A DNA stretch of 64,000 bases from Streptomyces griseus subsp. griseus (GTDB lineage: Bacteria > Actinomycetota > Actinomycetes > Streptomycetales > Streptomycetaceae). The DNA is taken from contig NZ_JOJE01000019.1 in NCBI RefSeq assembly GCF_000720255.1, forward strand, positions 75,568-139,567. Direction: 5' to 3'. Numbering within the stretch: position 1 is the first letter of the stretch; each line of letters begins with the position of its first letter. A program made the position numbers and the translations under genes. Shown in pieces: positions 40,758-49,700 of the stretch. The notes beneath the pieces are model-generated. The model was not told where the DNA came from and did not search any database. It worked only from the letters and a program-made list of their open reading frames with translations.

Positions 40758-42422
40758 TCAAACCGGTTGCAGGCCGGGCGCGCCCGCTTCGGTGACGAAG
40801 GATCCGGCGGTTGTCAGGGCCGCGCCGGGCGTGGTCACTGCGGAGACGGTCTTGAAGTCGGCCCGGGCCGCCTGGCGTCCCAGTTCGAGACGGACGTAAC
40901 CGCGCCGGCCGTCGTAGAACTTCAGGTGGGGATTGGCCGTCATGTACGTGTTCCAGTTCGGGGGCTTCGCCGTGCCGTCCTTGCCGCTGGCGATCGAGGT
41001 GCAGGTGAACTCCGTGCCGAGGGTCCGGGAGGCCGGGTCGTCGAAGTCGTCCTTGATGTCGAAGGCGTAGCCCACATGGACGTCGCCGGTGAGGACGAGC
41101 CAGTTGGCGATGCCGGCCGACCTGGCGCCGGTGACGATGCGGTCGCGTGAGGCGCGGTAGCCGTCCCAGGCGTCCATGGAGACCCTGGACGGCTCCGTCA
41201 GGTCGAACTTCCGCTGCGAGAAGCACACCTGCTGCGGCATCACGTTCCACAGGGCGGTCGAGGCCCGCCACCCGTCGATCAGCCAGCGCTCCTGCTCGGC
41301 GCCGGTGAGGGTGCGTGCCGGGTCGTCGGACTCGGGTCCAGGGGCGTGGGGCTTGTCGCCGTAGGCCTGGTCGGAGCGGTACTGACGGGTGTCGAGGATG
41401 TCGAACTGGGCGAGGGTTCCCCACTGGAGGCGGCGGTACAGGCGCATGTCGGGGCCCTGGGGCTGCTGTCCGGAGCGCAGCGGCTGGTTTTCCCAGTAGG
41501 CGCGGTAGGCGGCCGCGCGCCGCGCCAGGAACTGCTCGGGCGGGACGTCGCTCTCGGGGACGCCGCCGGCGTAGTTGTTCTCCGTCTCGTGGTCGTCCCA
41601 GGTGACGACGAAGGGGTGCGCGGCGTGGGCGGCCCGCAGGTCGGGATCGCTCTTGTAGAGGGAGTAGCGCAGCCGGTAGTCCGCGAGGGTCGTCGTCTCG
41701 TGGTTGAAGACGTCGGGGAGCTGGGCGCCGGCGGTGTAGCGGCGTTCTCCCCCGGCCGCGTTCACGGGGTACTCGTAGAGGTAGTCGCCGAGGTGGAGGA
41801 CGAGGTCCACGTCGTCCTCGGCGAGGTGGCGGTACGCGGTGTAGTAGCCGTCGTGGTAGGCCTGGCAGGCCACGGCCGCCAGCCGGAGGGCCGAGGCGTC
41901 GAGGCCCTGGCCGGGTGCGGTGCGGGTGCGGCCCGTCGGGCTGATCCAGGTGCCGGCCCGGAAGCGGTAGTAGTAGACGGTGCCGGAGAGCAGGCCCTCG
42001 ACGTCGACGTGCACGCTGTGGCCGTACTCGGCGTGGGCCAGGGCCGTGCCCTGCTTGACGACGATGGCGAAGTACTCGTCGACGGCCACCTCCCACCGCA
42101 CGGCCACCCGCTGATCGCCGAGTCCACCGTCCGGTTCGAACGGGGCGGGGGCCAGCCGGGTCCACAGCACCACCGAGTCCGGGAGGGGGTCTCCGGAGGC
42201 GATCCCGAGGGTGAAGGGGTCGTCGGGGATGCGGGCCGCGTCGATCTCGGGGGCGGCCGACGCGCCCCGGGCCGGCCGGTTGGTGGTGAAGGCGAGGGCC
42301 GCGGCCGCCGCGGCCACGGTGAGGAAGCGGCGGCGGTCGACGTGCCGGGCGGCGGCGCGCAGGACGGTGTCGTGCGGGGAGAAGGGGTGCTGACTCGGCA
42401 GGCGGGGACGGCCCGTTCGCAC
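40758..42422 (-). CDS. phoD: PhoD-type alkaline phosphatase/phosphodiesterase
   Basis: 554 aa from GTG 42422, with GAGAGGA 9 nt upstream; ATG 42440 would be an alternative. Tat signal DRRRFLTVAAAAAALAF then GASA. PhoD_N domain (FTLGIASGDPLPDSVVLWTRL), then a metallophosphatase core with VLHLGDYLYEYP, VTWDDHETENNYAG, LTGDVHVGYAFDI carrying the Asp/Asn/His metal ligands, and WGTLAQFDILDTRQYRSDQ. It releases phosphate from diesters and monoesters outside the cell. I found no clear PHO box upstream. Confidence 0.9.
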   Translation of the reverse strand: MRTGRPRLPSQHPFSPHDTVLRAAARHVDRRRFLTVAAAAAALAFTTNRPARGASAAPEIDAARIPDDPFTLGIASGDPLPDSVVLWTRLAPAPFEPDGGLGDQRVAVRWEVAVDEYFAIVVKQGTALAHAEYGHSVHVDVEGLLSGTVYYYRFRAGTWISPTGRTRTAPGQGLDASALRLAAVACQAYHDGYYTAYRHLAEDDVDLVLHLGDYLYEYPVNAAGGERRYTAGAQLPDVFNHETTTLADYRLRYSLYKSDPDLRAAHAAHPFVVTWDDHETENNYAGGVPESDVPPEQFLARRAAAYRAYWENQPLRSGQQPQGPDMRLYRRLQWGTLAQFDILDTRQYRSDQAYGDKPHAPGPESDDPARTLTGAEQERWLIDGWRASTALWNVMPQQVCFSQRKFDLTEPSRVSMDAWDGYRASRDRIVTGARSAGIANWLVLTGDVHVGYAFDIKDDFDDPASRTLGTEFTCTSIASGKDGTAKPPNWNTYMTANPHLKFYDGRRGYVRLELGRQAARADFKTVSAVTTPGAALTTAGSFVTEAGAPGLQPV

Positions 42423-42514
42423 GATCTGACGTCCTCTCATACGGGGCGCGGACCCCGCATGGTAATCAGACGAAACGCCCGATATCCGGGAGGACGTGCG
42501 GTGCGGTCACACGA

Positions 42515-42546
42515 CAGGCGGCGCGCCCGGGGGGACGCGCCGCCTG
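42515..42546 (-). terminator. Hairpin after the SPW-repeat gene
   Basis: CAGGCGGCGCG (42515-42525) and CGCGCCGCCTG (42536-42546), a perfect 11-bp stem with a 10-nt loop, 25 bp past the stop of the minus-strand SPW gene. Confidence 0.7.
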
Positions 42547-42570
42547 AGGTGTGATGTCAGCTGAGGGGGC

Positions 42571-43056
42571 TCACCTCCGGCCCATTCCGTACCGCCCCGT
42601 CCTGTCGTAGCCGGTCTCGGACCGCTCCGCCATGGCACCGGCGCTGGCGGCCATGCCCAGCAGCAGGGCCACGGCACCGACGATGACGTTGTTGACGATG
42701 CTCCTGGTCGTGCTGACGTCGCCCGCGATGACCCAGGGCGCGATGATGGTCCACACGCCGAGCGCGCAGGCGGCCCACGCCATGCTGTGGGTCCGCTCGT
42801 AGGCACGGCCGAAGCCGCCGCTCATCAGCAGTGCGTAGGCGATGCCGATGATCAGGTTGTTGACCGCCAGCGTGGACAGGTTGTTGAACCCCGCGATCCA
42901 CGGCGAGGCCGCCAGATACAGGCCCGTGAGGAAGGCGAGGGTCTCGACTCCCTGGGCCATCGGGGTAGTGGTGGCTCGTTCCGCCATCTCGTGGCGGTTG
43001 CGCATGGCGACTATGTCGGGATGAGTCTCCATGTCCGGCCTGGGAGACGTTGCCAC
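42571..43056 (-). CDS. SPW-repeat membrane protein
   Basis: 161 aa from GTG 43056, which has GGAGG 8 nt upstream; ATG 43062 is too close to it. Four membrane segments carry the two SPW-type repeats (GLYLAASPWIAGFNNL and GVWTIIAPWVIAGDV) with NLIIGIAYALLMSGG and NVIVGAVALLLGMAA between and after them. The C-terminus is short and Arg/Gly-rich. Function of the family is unknown. Confidence 0.83.
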   Translation of the reverse strand: MATSPRPDMETHPDIVAMRNRHEMAERATTTPMAQGVETLAFLTGLYLAASPWIAGFNNLSTLAVNNLIIGIAYALLMSGGFGRAYERTHSMAWAACALGVWTIIAPWVIAGDVSTTRSIVNNVIVGAVALLLGMAASAGAMAERSETGYDRTGRYGMGRR

Positions 43057-43315
43057 TCCCATCACCTCCGGAAGTTCTGTTGCTCGTGCGTCTGGCCACG
43101 AGTACCCCCCACGCCGGGATAAACCACGCATAAAGTCGGCTCCTCCTGTGGTGGAGGAAGGACGTCACGCTCCGCGTTCACCCGATCGCGGGCGTTCCTT
43201 GTCACCCGGGCACGAAGGTCCGCCCCGGAGGACTCACCTCGCGCAAACAGAGCCGCGATCCGTGAGGTTTCCCGCCCGGTCGCTGCCATATTCGAAAGCC
43301 ACTTCGGAGGTGGCT

Positions 43316-44890
43316 GTGACGCGAGAGGCGACTACATCCCAGGCGAGGGACACGGCGACGCGCGAGCCCGACCGCACCGCCGAACGCATCGCCGACCTGG
43401 AACGCCGCAGGACAGGGGCGATGACCCCGGGCGGGACGAGAAGGCGGGGCGAGTTCGGCGCGCGGGAGCGCATCGAGCGGCTGCTGGACCCGGGCTCCTT
43501 CGCCGAGACCGGACTGTTCGTGCGGGCCCGGCCCCTCGGAGACGGCGCCCGTCGGCCGTACGGGGACGGGGTCGTCACCGGGCACGGCACGGTCGACGGG
43601 CGTCCGGTGTGCGTCTTCGCCCAGGACTCCACCGTCTTCGGCGGCAGCATGGGCGAGGCCTTCGGGGAGAAGACGATCGCCCTGATGGACCTCGCCCTCA
43701 AGACGGGCTGCCCGGTCATCGGGCTGAACGACGGCGGCGGCGCCCGTATCCAGGAGGGCGTCGCCTCGCTCGCCCTGTACGCGGAGCTGGTGCGCCGCAA
43801 CGTGCAGGCGTCCGGAGTGGTCCCGCAGATCTCCGTCGTCCTGGGGCCGTGCGCCGGCGGGGCCGCCTACTCGCCCGCCATCACCGACTTCACGGTCATG
43901 GTGGACGGCGCCTCGCACATGTTCGTCACCGGCCCCGACGTGATCGAGGCCGTCACCGGCGAGCGCACCACCGCCGAGGAGCTGGGCGGCGCCCGCGCCA
44001 GCAACGCCGTCAACGGCAACGCCCACTTCCTCGCCGCCGACGAGGAGGACGCCCTCGACACCGTGCGCGACCTGCTCGCCTACCTGCCGGGCAACAACCT
44101 CGAACGGCCTCCGGAGTACGCACCCGGTCCGGCGCCCGCCGGGGACCGGCTCGACCACATCGTCCCGGACCGGCTGGGGCAGGCCTACGACATGCGCGAC
44201 ATCCTCTGCTCGGTCGTCGACGACGGCGAACTGCTGGAGGTGCAGGCACTGTTCGCGCCGAACATCATCTGCGCCCTGGCCCGCGTCGAGGGCCGTTCCG
44301 TCGGTGTCGTCGCCAACCAGCCGCTGCACTCCGCCGGCGTCCTCGACATCGACGCCTCCGAGAAGGCCGCGCGCTTCGTACGGTTCTGCGACGCGTTCGG
44401 GATCCCCCTGCTGACCTTCGCCGACGTGCCGGGCTACCTCTCCGGCGTCCGCCAGGAGCAGGCCGGCATCATCCGGCGCGGGGCGAAGCTGCTGTACGCC
44501 TACGCCGAGGCGACCGTCCCCAAGGTCACCGTGGTGGTGCGCAAGGCGTACGGGGGCGGCTACGCGGTGATGGGCTCCAAGCACCTGGGCGCCGACATCA
44601 ACCTGGCCTGGCCCACCGCCCGCATCGCCGTGATGGGCGCCGAGGGGGCGGTGGGGGTCCTGCACCGGCGCGAGCTGGCCGCCGCCGCCGACCCCGAGGC
44701 GCTGCGGGCCCGCCTCGTCGCCGCGTACGAGAGCACCTACGGCACCCCCTACACCGCCGCCGAACGCGGGTACGTCGACGACGTCATCGCTCCCCGCGAC
44801 ACCCGCGCCCACGTCTGCCGCGCCCTGCGCGCGCTGCGCGGCAAACGCGCGCCGATGCCGCAGCGGAGGCACGGCAACATCCCGCTCTGA
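43316..44890 (+). CDS. Acyl-CoA carboxylase beta (carboxyltransferase) subunit, AccD4/PccB-like
   Basis: 524 aa from GTG 43316 with GGAGG 5 nt upstream (43306-43310). Both crotonase-fold halves are intact: GGSMGEAFGEKTIALMDLAL, LNDGGGARIQEGVASLALY, LGPCAGGAAYSPAITDF, then TFADVPGYLSGVRQEQAGII, VVRKAYGGGYAVMGSKHLGA and AWPTARIAVMGAEGAVG, the oxyanion-hole Gly-rich loops. It transfers carboxyl from biotin to an acyl-CoA. No biotin-carrying alpha subunit is nearby, so it must use one from elsewhere. As first gene of the FAAL/PKS cluster it probably supplies the carboxylated extender, as AccD4 does in mycolate synthesis. Confidence 0.9.
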   Translation: MTREATTSQARDTATREPDRTAERIADLERRRTGAMTPGGTRRRGEFGARERIERLLDPGSFAETGLFVRARPLGDGARRPYGDGVVTGHGTVDGRPVCVFAQDSTVFGGSMGEAFGEKTIALMDLALKTGCPVIGLNDGGGARIQEGVASLALYAELVRRNVQASGVVPQISVVLGPCAGGAAYSPAITDFTVMVDGASHMFVTGPDVIEAVTGERTTAEELGGARASNAVNGNAHFLAADEEDALDTVRDLLAYLPGNNLERPPEYAPGPAPAGDRLDHIVPDRLGQAYDMRDILCSVVDDGELLEVQALFAPNIICALARVEGRSVGVVANQPLHSAGVLDIDASEKAARFVRFCDAFGIPLLTFADVPGYLSGVRQEQAGIIRRGAKLLYAYAEATVPKVTVVVRKAYGGGYAVMGSKHLGADINLAWPTARIAVMGAEGAVGVLHRRELAAAADPEALRARLVAAYESTYGTPYTAAERGYVDDVIAPRDTRAHVCRALRALRGKRAPMPQRRHGNIPL

Positions 44891-44915
44891 CCCCGCTGGC
44901 TGCTCTGCCCCCGCT

Positions 44916-45012
44916 GATCTGCCCTGTTCGTCATCTCCTGACCTGCCTTGTTCGTCATCCCCTGTTCTGCCTTTGTTCCTCATCCCCCGATCTGTTTGTT
45001 CGTCATCCCGCG
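44916..45012 (+). repeat. Four imperfect 24-bp tandem repeats between accD-like and FAAL genes
   Basis: Units at 44916-44939, 44940-44963, 44964-44988 and 44989-45012 share the frame GATCTGCC-YTGTTCGTCATC-CCCT with a few changes each. They fill most of the 143-bp gap and are T-rich on the plus strand, unlike the surroundings. They may affect mRNA between the two genes or be a decayed leader; function unknown. Confidence 0.8.
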
Positions 45013-45033
45013 ACCGTGAGGAGCCACGCCCCC

Positions 45034-46797
45034 ATGGACAGCCGCCGCCCCCCGCTCGCGCCCCCGTGCCGGACCCTGCCGGAGTTCGTGCGGCACTGGG
45101 CCGAGACCACCCCCGACCGGCGGGCCTTCACCTTCGTCGACCACCCCGACCCCGATTCGCGCGGTGTCCACCGCACCCTGACCTGGCGGCGCCTGGACAC
45201 GCGCGTGCGGGCGGTGGCCGCCCGGCTCGCCGTGGCGGCGGAGCCCGGGGACCGGGTGGCGCTGCTGTGCCCGCAGGGCACGGAGTACGTCACCGCCTTC
45301 CTGGCCACGCTCGCCGCCGGCCTGATCGCCGTCCCCCTGTATCCGCCGGGCCTGCCGGGGCACGCCGACCGGCTGGCGGGCGTCTTGGACGACGCGTGTC
45401 CCTCGGTCGTCGTGACGACGAGCGCCGCCCTGGAGGAGGTCGGCGGCTTCTGCGCCGGACGCCCTGTGCGGATCGTCGCCGTGGACCAGGTCCCCGACGA
45501 CGCCGCCGGGGACTGGCGGCCGGTGGAGTCCGACGCCGGTGCGACCGCCTACCTCCAGTACACCTCCGGCTCGACCCGGGCCCCGGCGGGCGTGGAGATC
45601 ACCCATGCCAACGTCGTCGCCAACGCGGGCCAGGCGCTGTCCGCCTACGCCGCCGACGACCAGCCGGTGACCTGTGTGGGCTGGCTGCCGCTCTACCACG
45701 ACATGGGGCTCGTCCTCAGCGTCGCCGCTCCCGTCGTGCGCGGGCTGCTGTCGGTGCTCATGGACCCGGCCGCGTTCCTGCGGCAGCCCGTGCGCTGGCT
45801 CAGGCTGCTGGCGGCGCATCCGCGGGCGGTGAGCGCCGCGCCCAACTTCGCCTACGACTACTGCGTGGCGGCCGTCGCCGAGGGCCAGAAGGCCGGTCTG
45901 CGGCTGAGCGGGGTCACCGCGCTGATCAACGGCAGTGAGCCCGTCCGCCCCGCCACGGCCGACCGCTTCCACGCGGCGTTCGCCGCCCAGGGACTCCCGG
46001 CGCAGAGCCACTGCCCCTCCTACGGCCTCGCCGAGGCCACCGTCTTCGTCAGCGCCGCCCGGCCGCAGGAGCCGTTGCGCCGCTTCGCCGTCGACCGGGA
46101 CGCCCTCGCCACCGGCAAGGCACTCCCCGCGCGGGCGGACGACCCCATGGCCGTGCTCCTGGCGGGCTGCGGCACCCCGGCGGGGCAGCGGGTCCGCATC
46201 ACCGACCCTGTGACCTGCGCGGTCCTGTCGGAGGGCGAGGTCGGCGAGATCTGGGTGCAGGGCCCGAACGTCGGCCGCGGCTACTGGCAGCGGAACGAAC
46301 AGACCCGGCATGTCTTCGGCGGTGAGATCGCCGGAGAGGGCCGTTGGCTGCGGACCGGGGACCTGGGGACGGTGCTGGACGGGCAGCTGCTCGTCACGGG
46401 GCGGCTGAAGGACCTGATCATCGTGGACGGGCGCAACCACTACCCGCAGGACGTGGAGGCCACGGCCCAGGAGGCGCACCCGGCCGTGCGCCGCGACCGG
46501 CTCGCCGCGTTCGCCGTGCCCGACGGGACGGGCGAGGCGGACGAGCGCGTGGTCGTGGTGGCCGAGCACGCCCGGACCACCAGCCTCGCCGAGATCGACG
46601 TACCCGCGCTGGTACGGGCCGTGCGCGCGGCCGTCTCCGCCCGGCACGGGCTGCGGCTCGCCGACGTGGTCCTCGTACCGCCGGGCACGGTGCCCCGTAC
46701 ATCCAGCGGCAAGGTGTCGCGGGCGCTGACCCGCGAGCGGTACCTGAGGGGCGCGTACGAGCGGCATGGGGCGGGCGTCCCGGGGATCCTGGCATGA
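45034..46797 (+). CDS. Fatty acyl-AMP ligase (FAAL), FadD32-like
   Basis: 587 aa from ATG 45034 (GTGAGGAGCC upstream). Adenylation motifs: AYLQYTSGSTRAPAGVEITH, GWLPLYHDMGLVLSV, SYGLAEATVFVSAA, GRWLRTGDLG, GRLKDLIIVDGRNHYPQDVE, PRTSSGKVSR with the catalytic Lys. The LKDLIIVDGRNHYPQD form is diagnostic of FAALs, which load acyl-AMPs onto ACPs rather than CoA. The stop overlaps the PKS start (ATGA), so it is expected to charge that protein's N-terminal ACP with a fatty acid, the FadD32-Pks13 relationship. Confidence 0.92.
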   Translation: MDSRRPPLAPPCRTLPEFVRHWAETTPDRRAFTFVDHPDPDSRGVHRTLTWRRLDTRVRAVAARLAVAAEPGDRVALLCPQGTEYVTAFLATLAAGLIAVPLYPPGLPGHADRLAGVLDDACPSVVVTTSAALEEVGGFCAGRPVRIVAVDQVPDDAAGDWRPVESDAGATAYLQYTSGSTRAPAGVEITHANVVANAGQALSAYAADDQPVTCVGWLPLYHDMGLVLSVAAPVVRGLLSVLMDPAAFLRQPVRWLRLLAAHPRAVSAAPNFAYDYCVAAVAEGQKAGLRLSGVTALINGSEPVRPATADRFHAAFAAQGLPAQSHCPSYGLAEATVFVSAARPQEPLRRFAVDRDALATGKALPARADDPMAVLLAGCGTPAGQRVRITDPVTCAVLSEGEVGEIWVQGPNVGRGYWQRNEQTRHVFGGEIAGEGRWLRTGDLGTVLDGQLLVTGRLKDLIIVDGRNHYPQDVEATAQEAHPAVRRDRLAAFAVPDGTGEADERVVVVAEHARTTSLAEIDVPALVRAVRAAVSARHGLRLADVVLVPPGTVPRTSSGKVSRALTRERYLRGAYERHGAGVPGILA

Positions 46798-49700
46798 CGG
46801 CCGCCGACGGGGACGCCCTGCGGCGCCTGGTCATGGAGCGGGTGGCCCGCTGGAGCGGTACGGATCCGGGGGACCTTCCGACGGACCGGCCGCTCGCGGA
46901 TCTCGGCATGTCCTCGCGCGACGCGGTCGCGCTGGCCGGGGAGCTCTCCGTCGCCCTGGGCCGTGAGCTGCCGTCGACGCTGCTGTGGGAGGCACCCACG
47001 GTGGAGGCGCTGGTGGCGCGGCTGGCCGAGTCGGCGCAGGAGTCCGGGCCCACGGGCCGCACGGCTCCGGCGTCGTACTCCGGTGAGCCCGTCGCCGTCA
47101 TCGGGATCGGCTGCCGGCTGCCCGGCGGTGTGCATGGTCCCGCCGACTACTGGCGGCTGCTGACCGAGGGCGTCGACGCGATCCGGCGGGTCCCCGAGGA
47201 CCGTTGGCGGGACTTCACCGCGTTCCCGCCCGCCGATGCCCTCCCCCACGGCGGGTACCTCGACGACGTCGCCGGGTTCGACGCGGACTTCTTCCGCGTC
47301 AGTCCGCGCGAGGCCACCGTGATGGACCCCCAGCAGCGCATGCTTCTGGAGGTCGTGCGGGAGACGCTCGACCACGCCGCCGTGCCCGCCGCGTCCCTCG
47401 CCGGGACCGCCACCGGCGTCTTCGTGGGCGTCTCCGCCCCGGAGTACGGGCAGCTCACCGGTGCCGACCCGGCCGCCGTCGATCCCTGGGCGCCGGCCGG
47501 CGGGGCGCTGAGCGTCGCCGCGGGACGGCTGGCGTACACGCTGGACGCGCGGGGGCCGAGCCTGGCCGTGGACACCGCGTGTTCCTCGTCGCTGGTGGCC
47601 GTGCACCAGGCCTGCCTCAGCCTGCGCGCGGGCGAGAGCGACACGGCGATCGCCGCCGGGGTCAATGTGCTGCTCTCCCCCGCCGTCACCGTCGCCTTCC
47701 GGCGGGCGGGCGCGCTCGCGCCGGACGGGCGGTGCAAGCCGTTCTCGGCGGCGGCGGACGGGATCGGGCGCGGCGAGGGATGCGCGGCGGTGCTGCTGAA
47801 GCGGCTGTCCGACGCCGAGCGGGACGGCGACCGCGTCCTCGCGGTGATCCGCGCCTCCGCGGTCAACTCCGACGGCCGGTCCAACGGCCTGCTGGCCCCC
47901 AACCCGGCCGCCCAACAGGCCCTGCTGGAGACCGCCTACGCGCGCGCCGGCCTCACCCCGGCGCACGTGGACCTCGTCGAGGCGCACGGCACCGGTACCC
48001 CGCTCGGCGACCCGATCGAGGCGGGCGCCCTCGCCGCCGTCCTCGGCCGGGACCGTGACCCCGACCAGCCGCTGCTGCTCGGCTCGGTCAAGGGCAACCT
48101 GGGCCACCTGGAGTCCGCCGCGGGCGTCGCGGGCCTGGTGAAGACGGTGCTGGCGCTCCACCACGACCTGATCCCACCGTCCCTGCACTGCGCGGACGGC
48201 AGCTCCCTCGGCGACGAAAGGCTGCGGGTGGTGACCGAGCCCGAGCCGTGGCCGCGGTACGGCGGCACGGCCACCGCCGGGGTCTCCGGTTTCGGCTTCG
48301 GCGGCACCAACGCCCATGCAGTCCTGGAGGAGTGGCGGCCGGGCACCCTGTCTCCGCCCCCGTCCGACGAGCCCGCGGCCCGTCTCCACCTGCTCTCCGA
48401 CACCGACGCCGACCGCCTGCGGGACACCGCCTCCCGGCTCTCCGACTGGCTCCGCACGCCCGAGGGGAGCGCCGCGCGCCCCGCCGACGTGGCGCGCACG
48501 CTCGCCGGGCGCACCGGCCGCGGGCCGGTGCGGGCCGCCGTCGCCGCCCGGCAGGGAGCCGAACTCGCCGACGCGCTGGGGGCGTTGGCGGCGGGGCGGG
48601 CGGACTCCCGGGTGGTGACCGACGACCGCGATCGGGTCGGACGCGGCCCGGTGTGGGTCTTCTCCGGGTACGGCAGCCAGTGGGCCGGCATGGGACGACG
48701 ACTGCTGGCGGAGGAACCCGCGTTCGCGGCAGCGGTGGAGAAGCTCGACGCCCAGCTGGCCCCGGAGTGGGGGCTGTCGCTCCACGACCACCTGGCGACC
48801 GGGGCCGAGCTCGACCGGCTGGAGGTCGCCCAGCCCGTGCTGTTCGGTCTCCAGTTGGCGCTGGCCGAGCTGTGGCGCTCGTACGGTGTCGAGCCCGTCG
48901 CGGTGATCGGCCACTCCATGGGCGAGGTGGCCGCGGCCGTGTGCGCGGGCGCGCTGGAGGTGCCGGAGGCGGCGCGCGTCATCGCCGTACGGGCCCGGCT
49001 GCTGAGCGGGCTGCGGGGCGGGGCGATGGCGGTCGTCGATGTGACGGACTCCGAACTGGACGCGCTGCGACGGGAGTTCCCCGAGGTGCACGTCGCCGTG
49101 CACTCCTCGCCCCGGCAGAAGGTCGTCACCGGCGAGGAGGACTCGGTGGCCCGGCTCGTGAGAAGGCTGGAGGAGAGGGGACGCGCCGCGCGGGCCATGC
49201 GGGTCGTGGGGGCCGGGCACTCGCCGCAGGTCGACGCGCTGCTGCCGGAGTTGACCGAGGCGTTGTCCGACGTCCGGGGGCGGCGGCCGCGCGTTCCCGT
49301 CTACTCCACCGTCCTCGACGACCCGCGCGGGGAGTGCGTGTTCGACGCCGCCCACTGGGCTGCCAACCTGCGGCGGCCGGTGCGGTTGGACCGGGCCCTC
49401 GCGGCGGCCGCCGCCGACGGGCACACCGCGTTCGTCGAGGTCTCGCCCCACCCGGTGCTGCCGGGTGCCGTCTGCGACACCGTGCCCGACGCGCTCTTCG
49501 TCGGGACGCTGCGGCGCGACGCCGACGACAGCGCCGCGTTCGCCGGTCGGCTGGGCGCGTTGTACGCGGCGGGGCAGCGGCTCCCCCGGCCCTCCGGGCA
49601 GGTGATCGACCTGCCCGTGCCCCGCTGGCGGCATGTGCGGTACTGGTGGACGGACGGACGGGCGCCAGTCACATCCGTACCTGCGCCCCGACCCGCGCAG

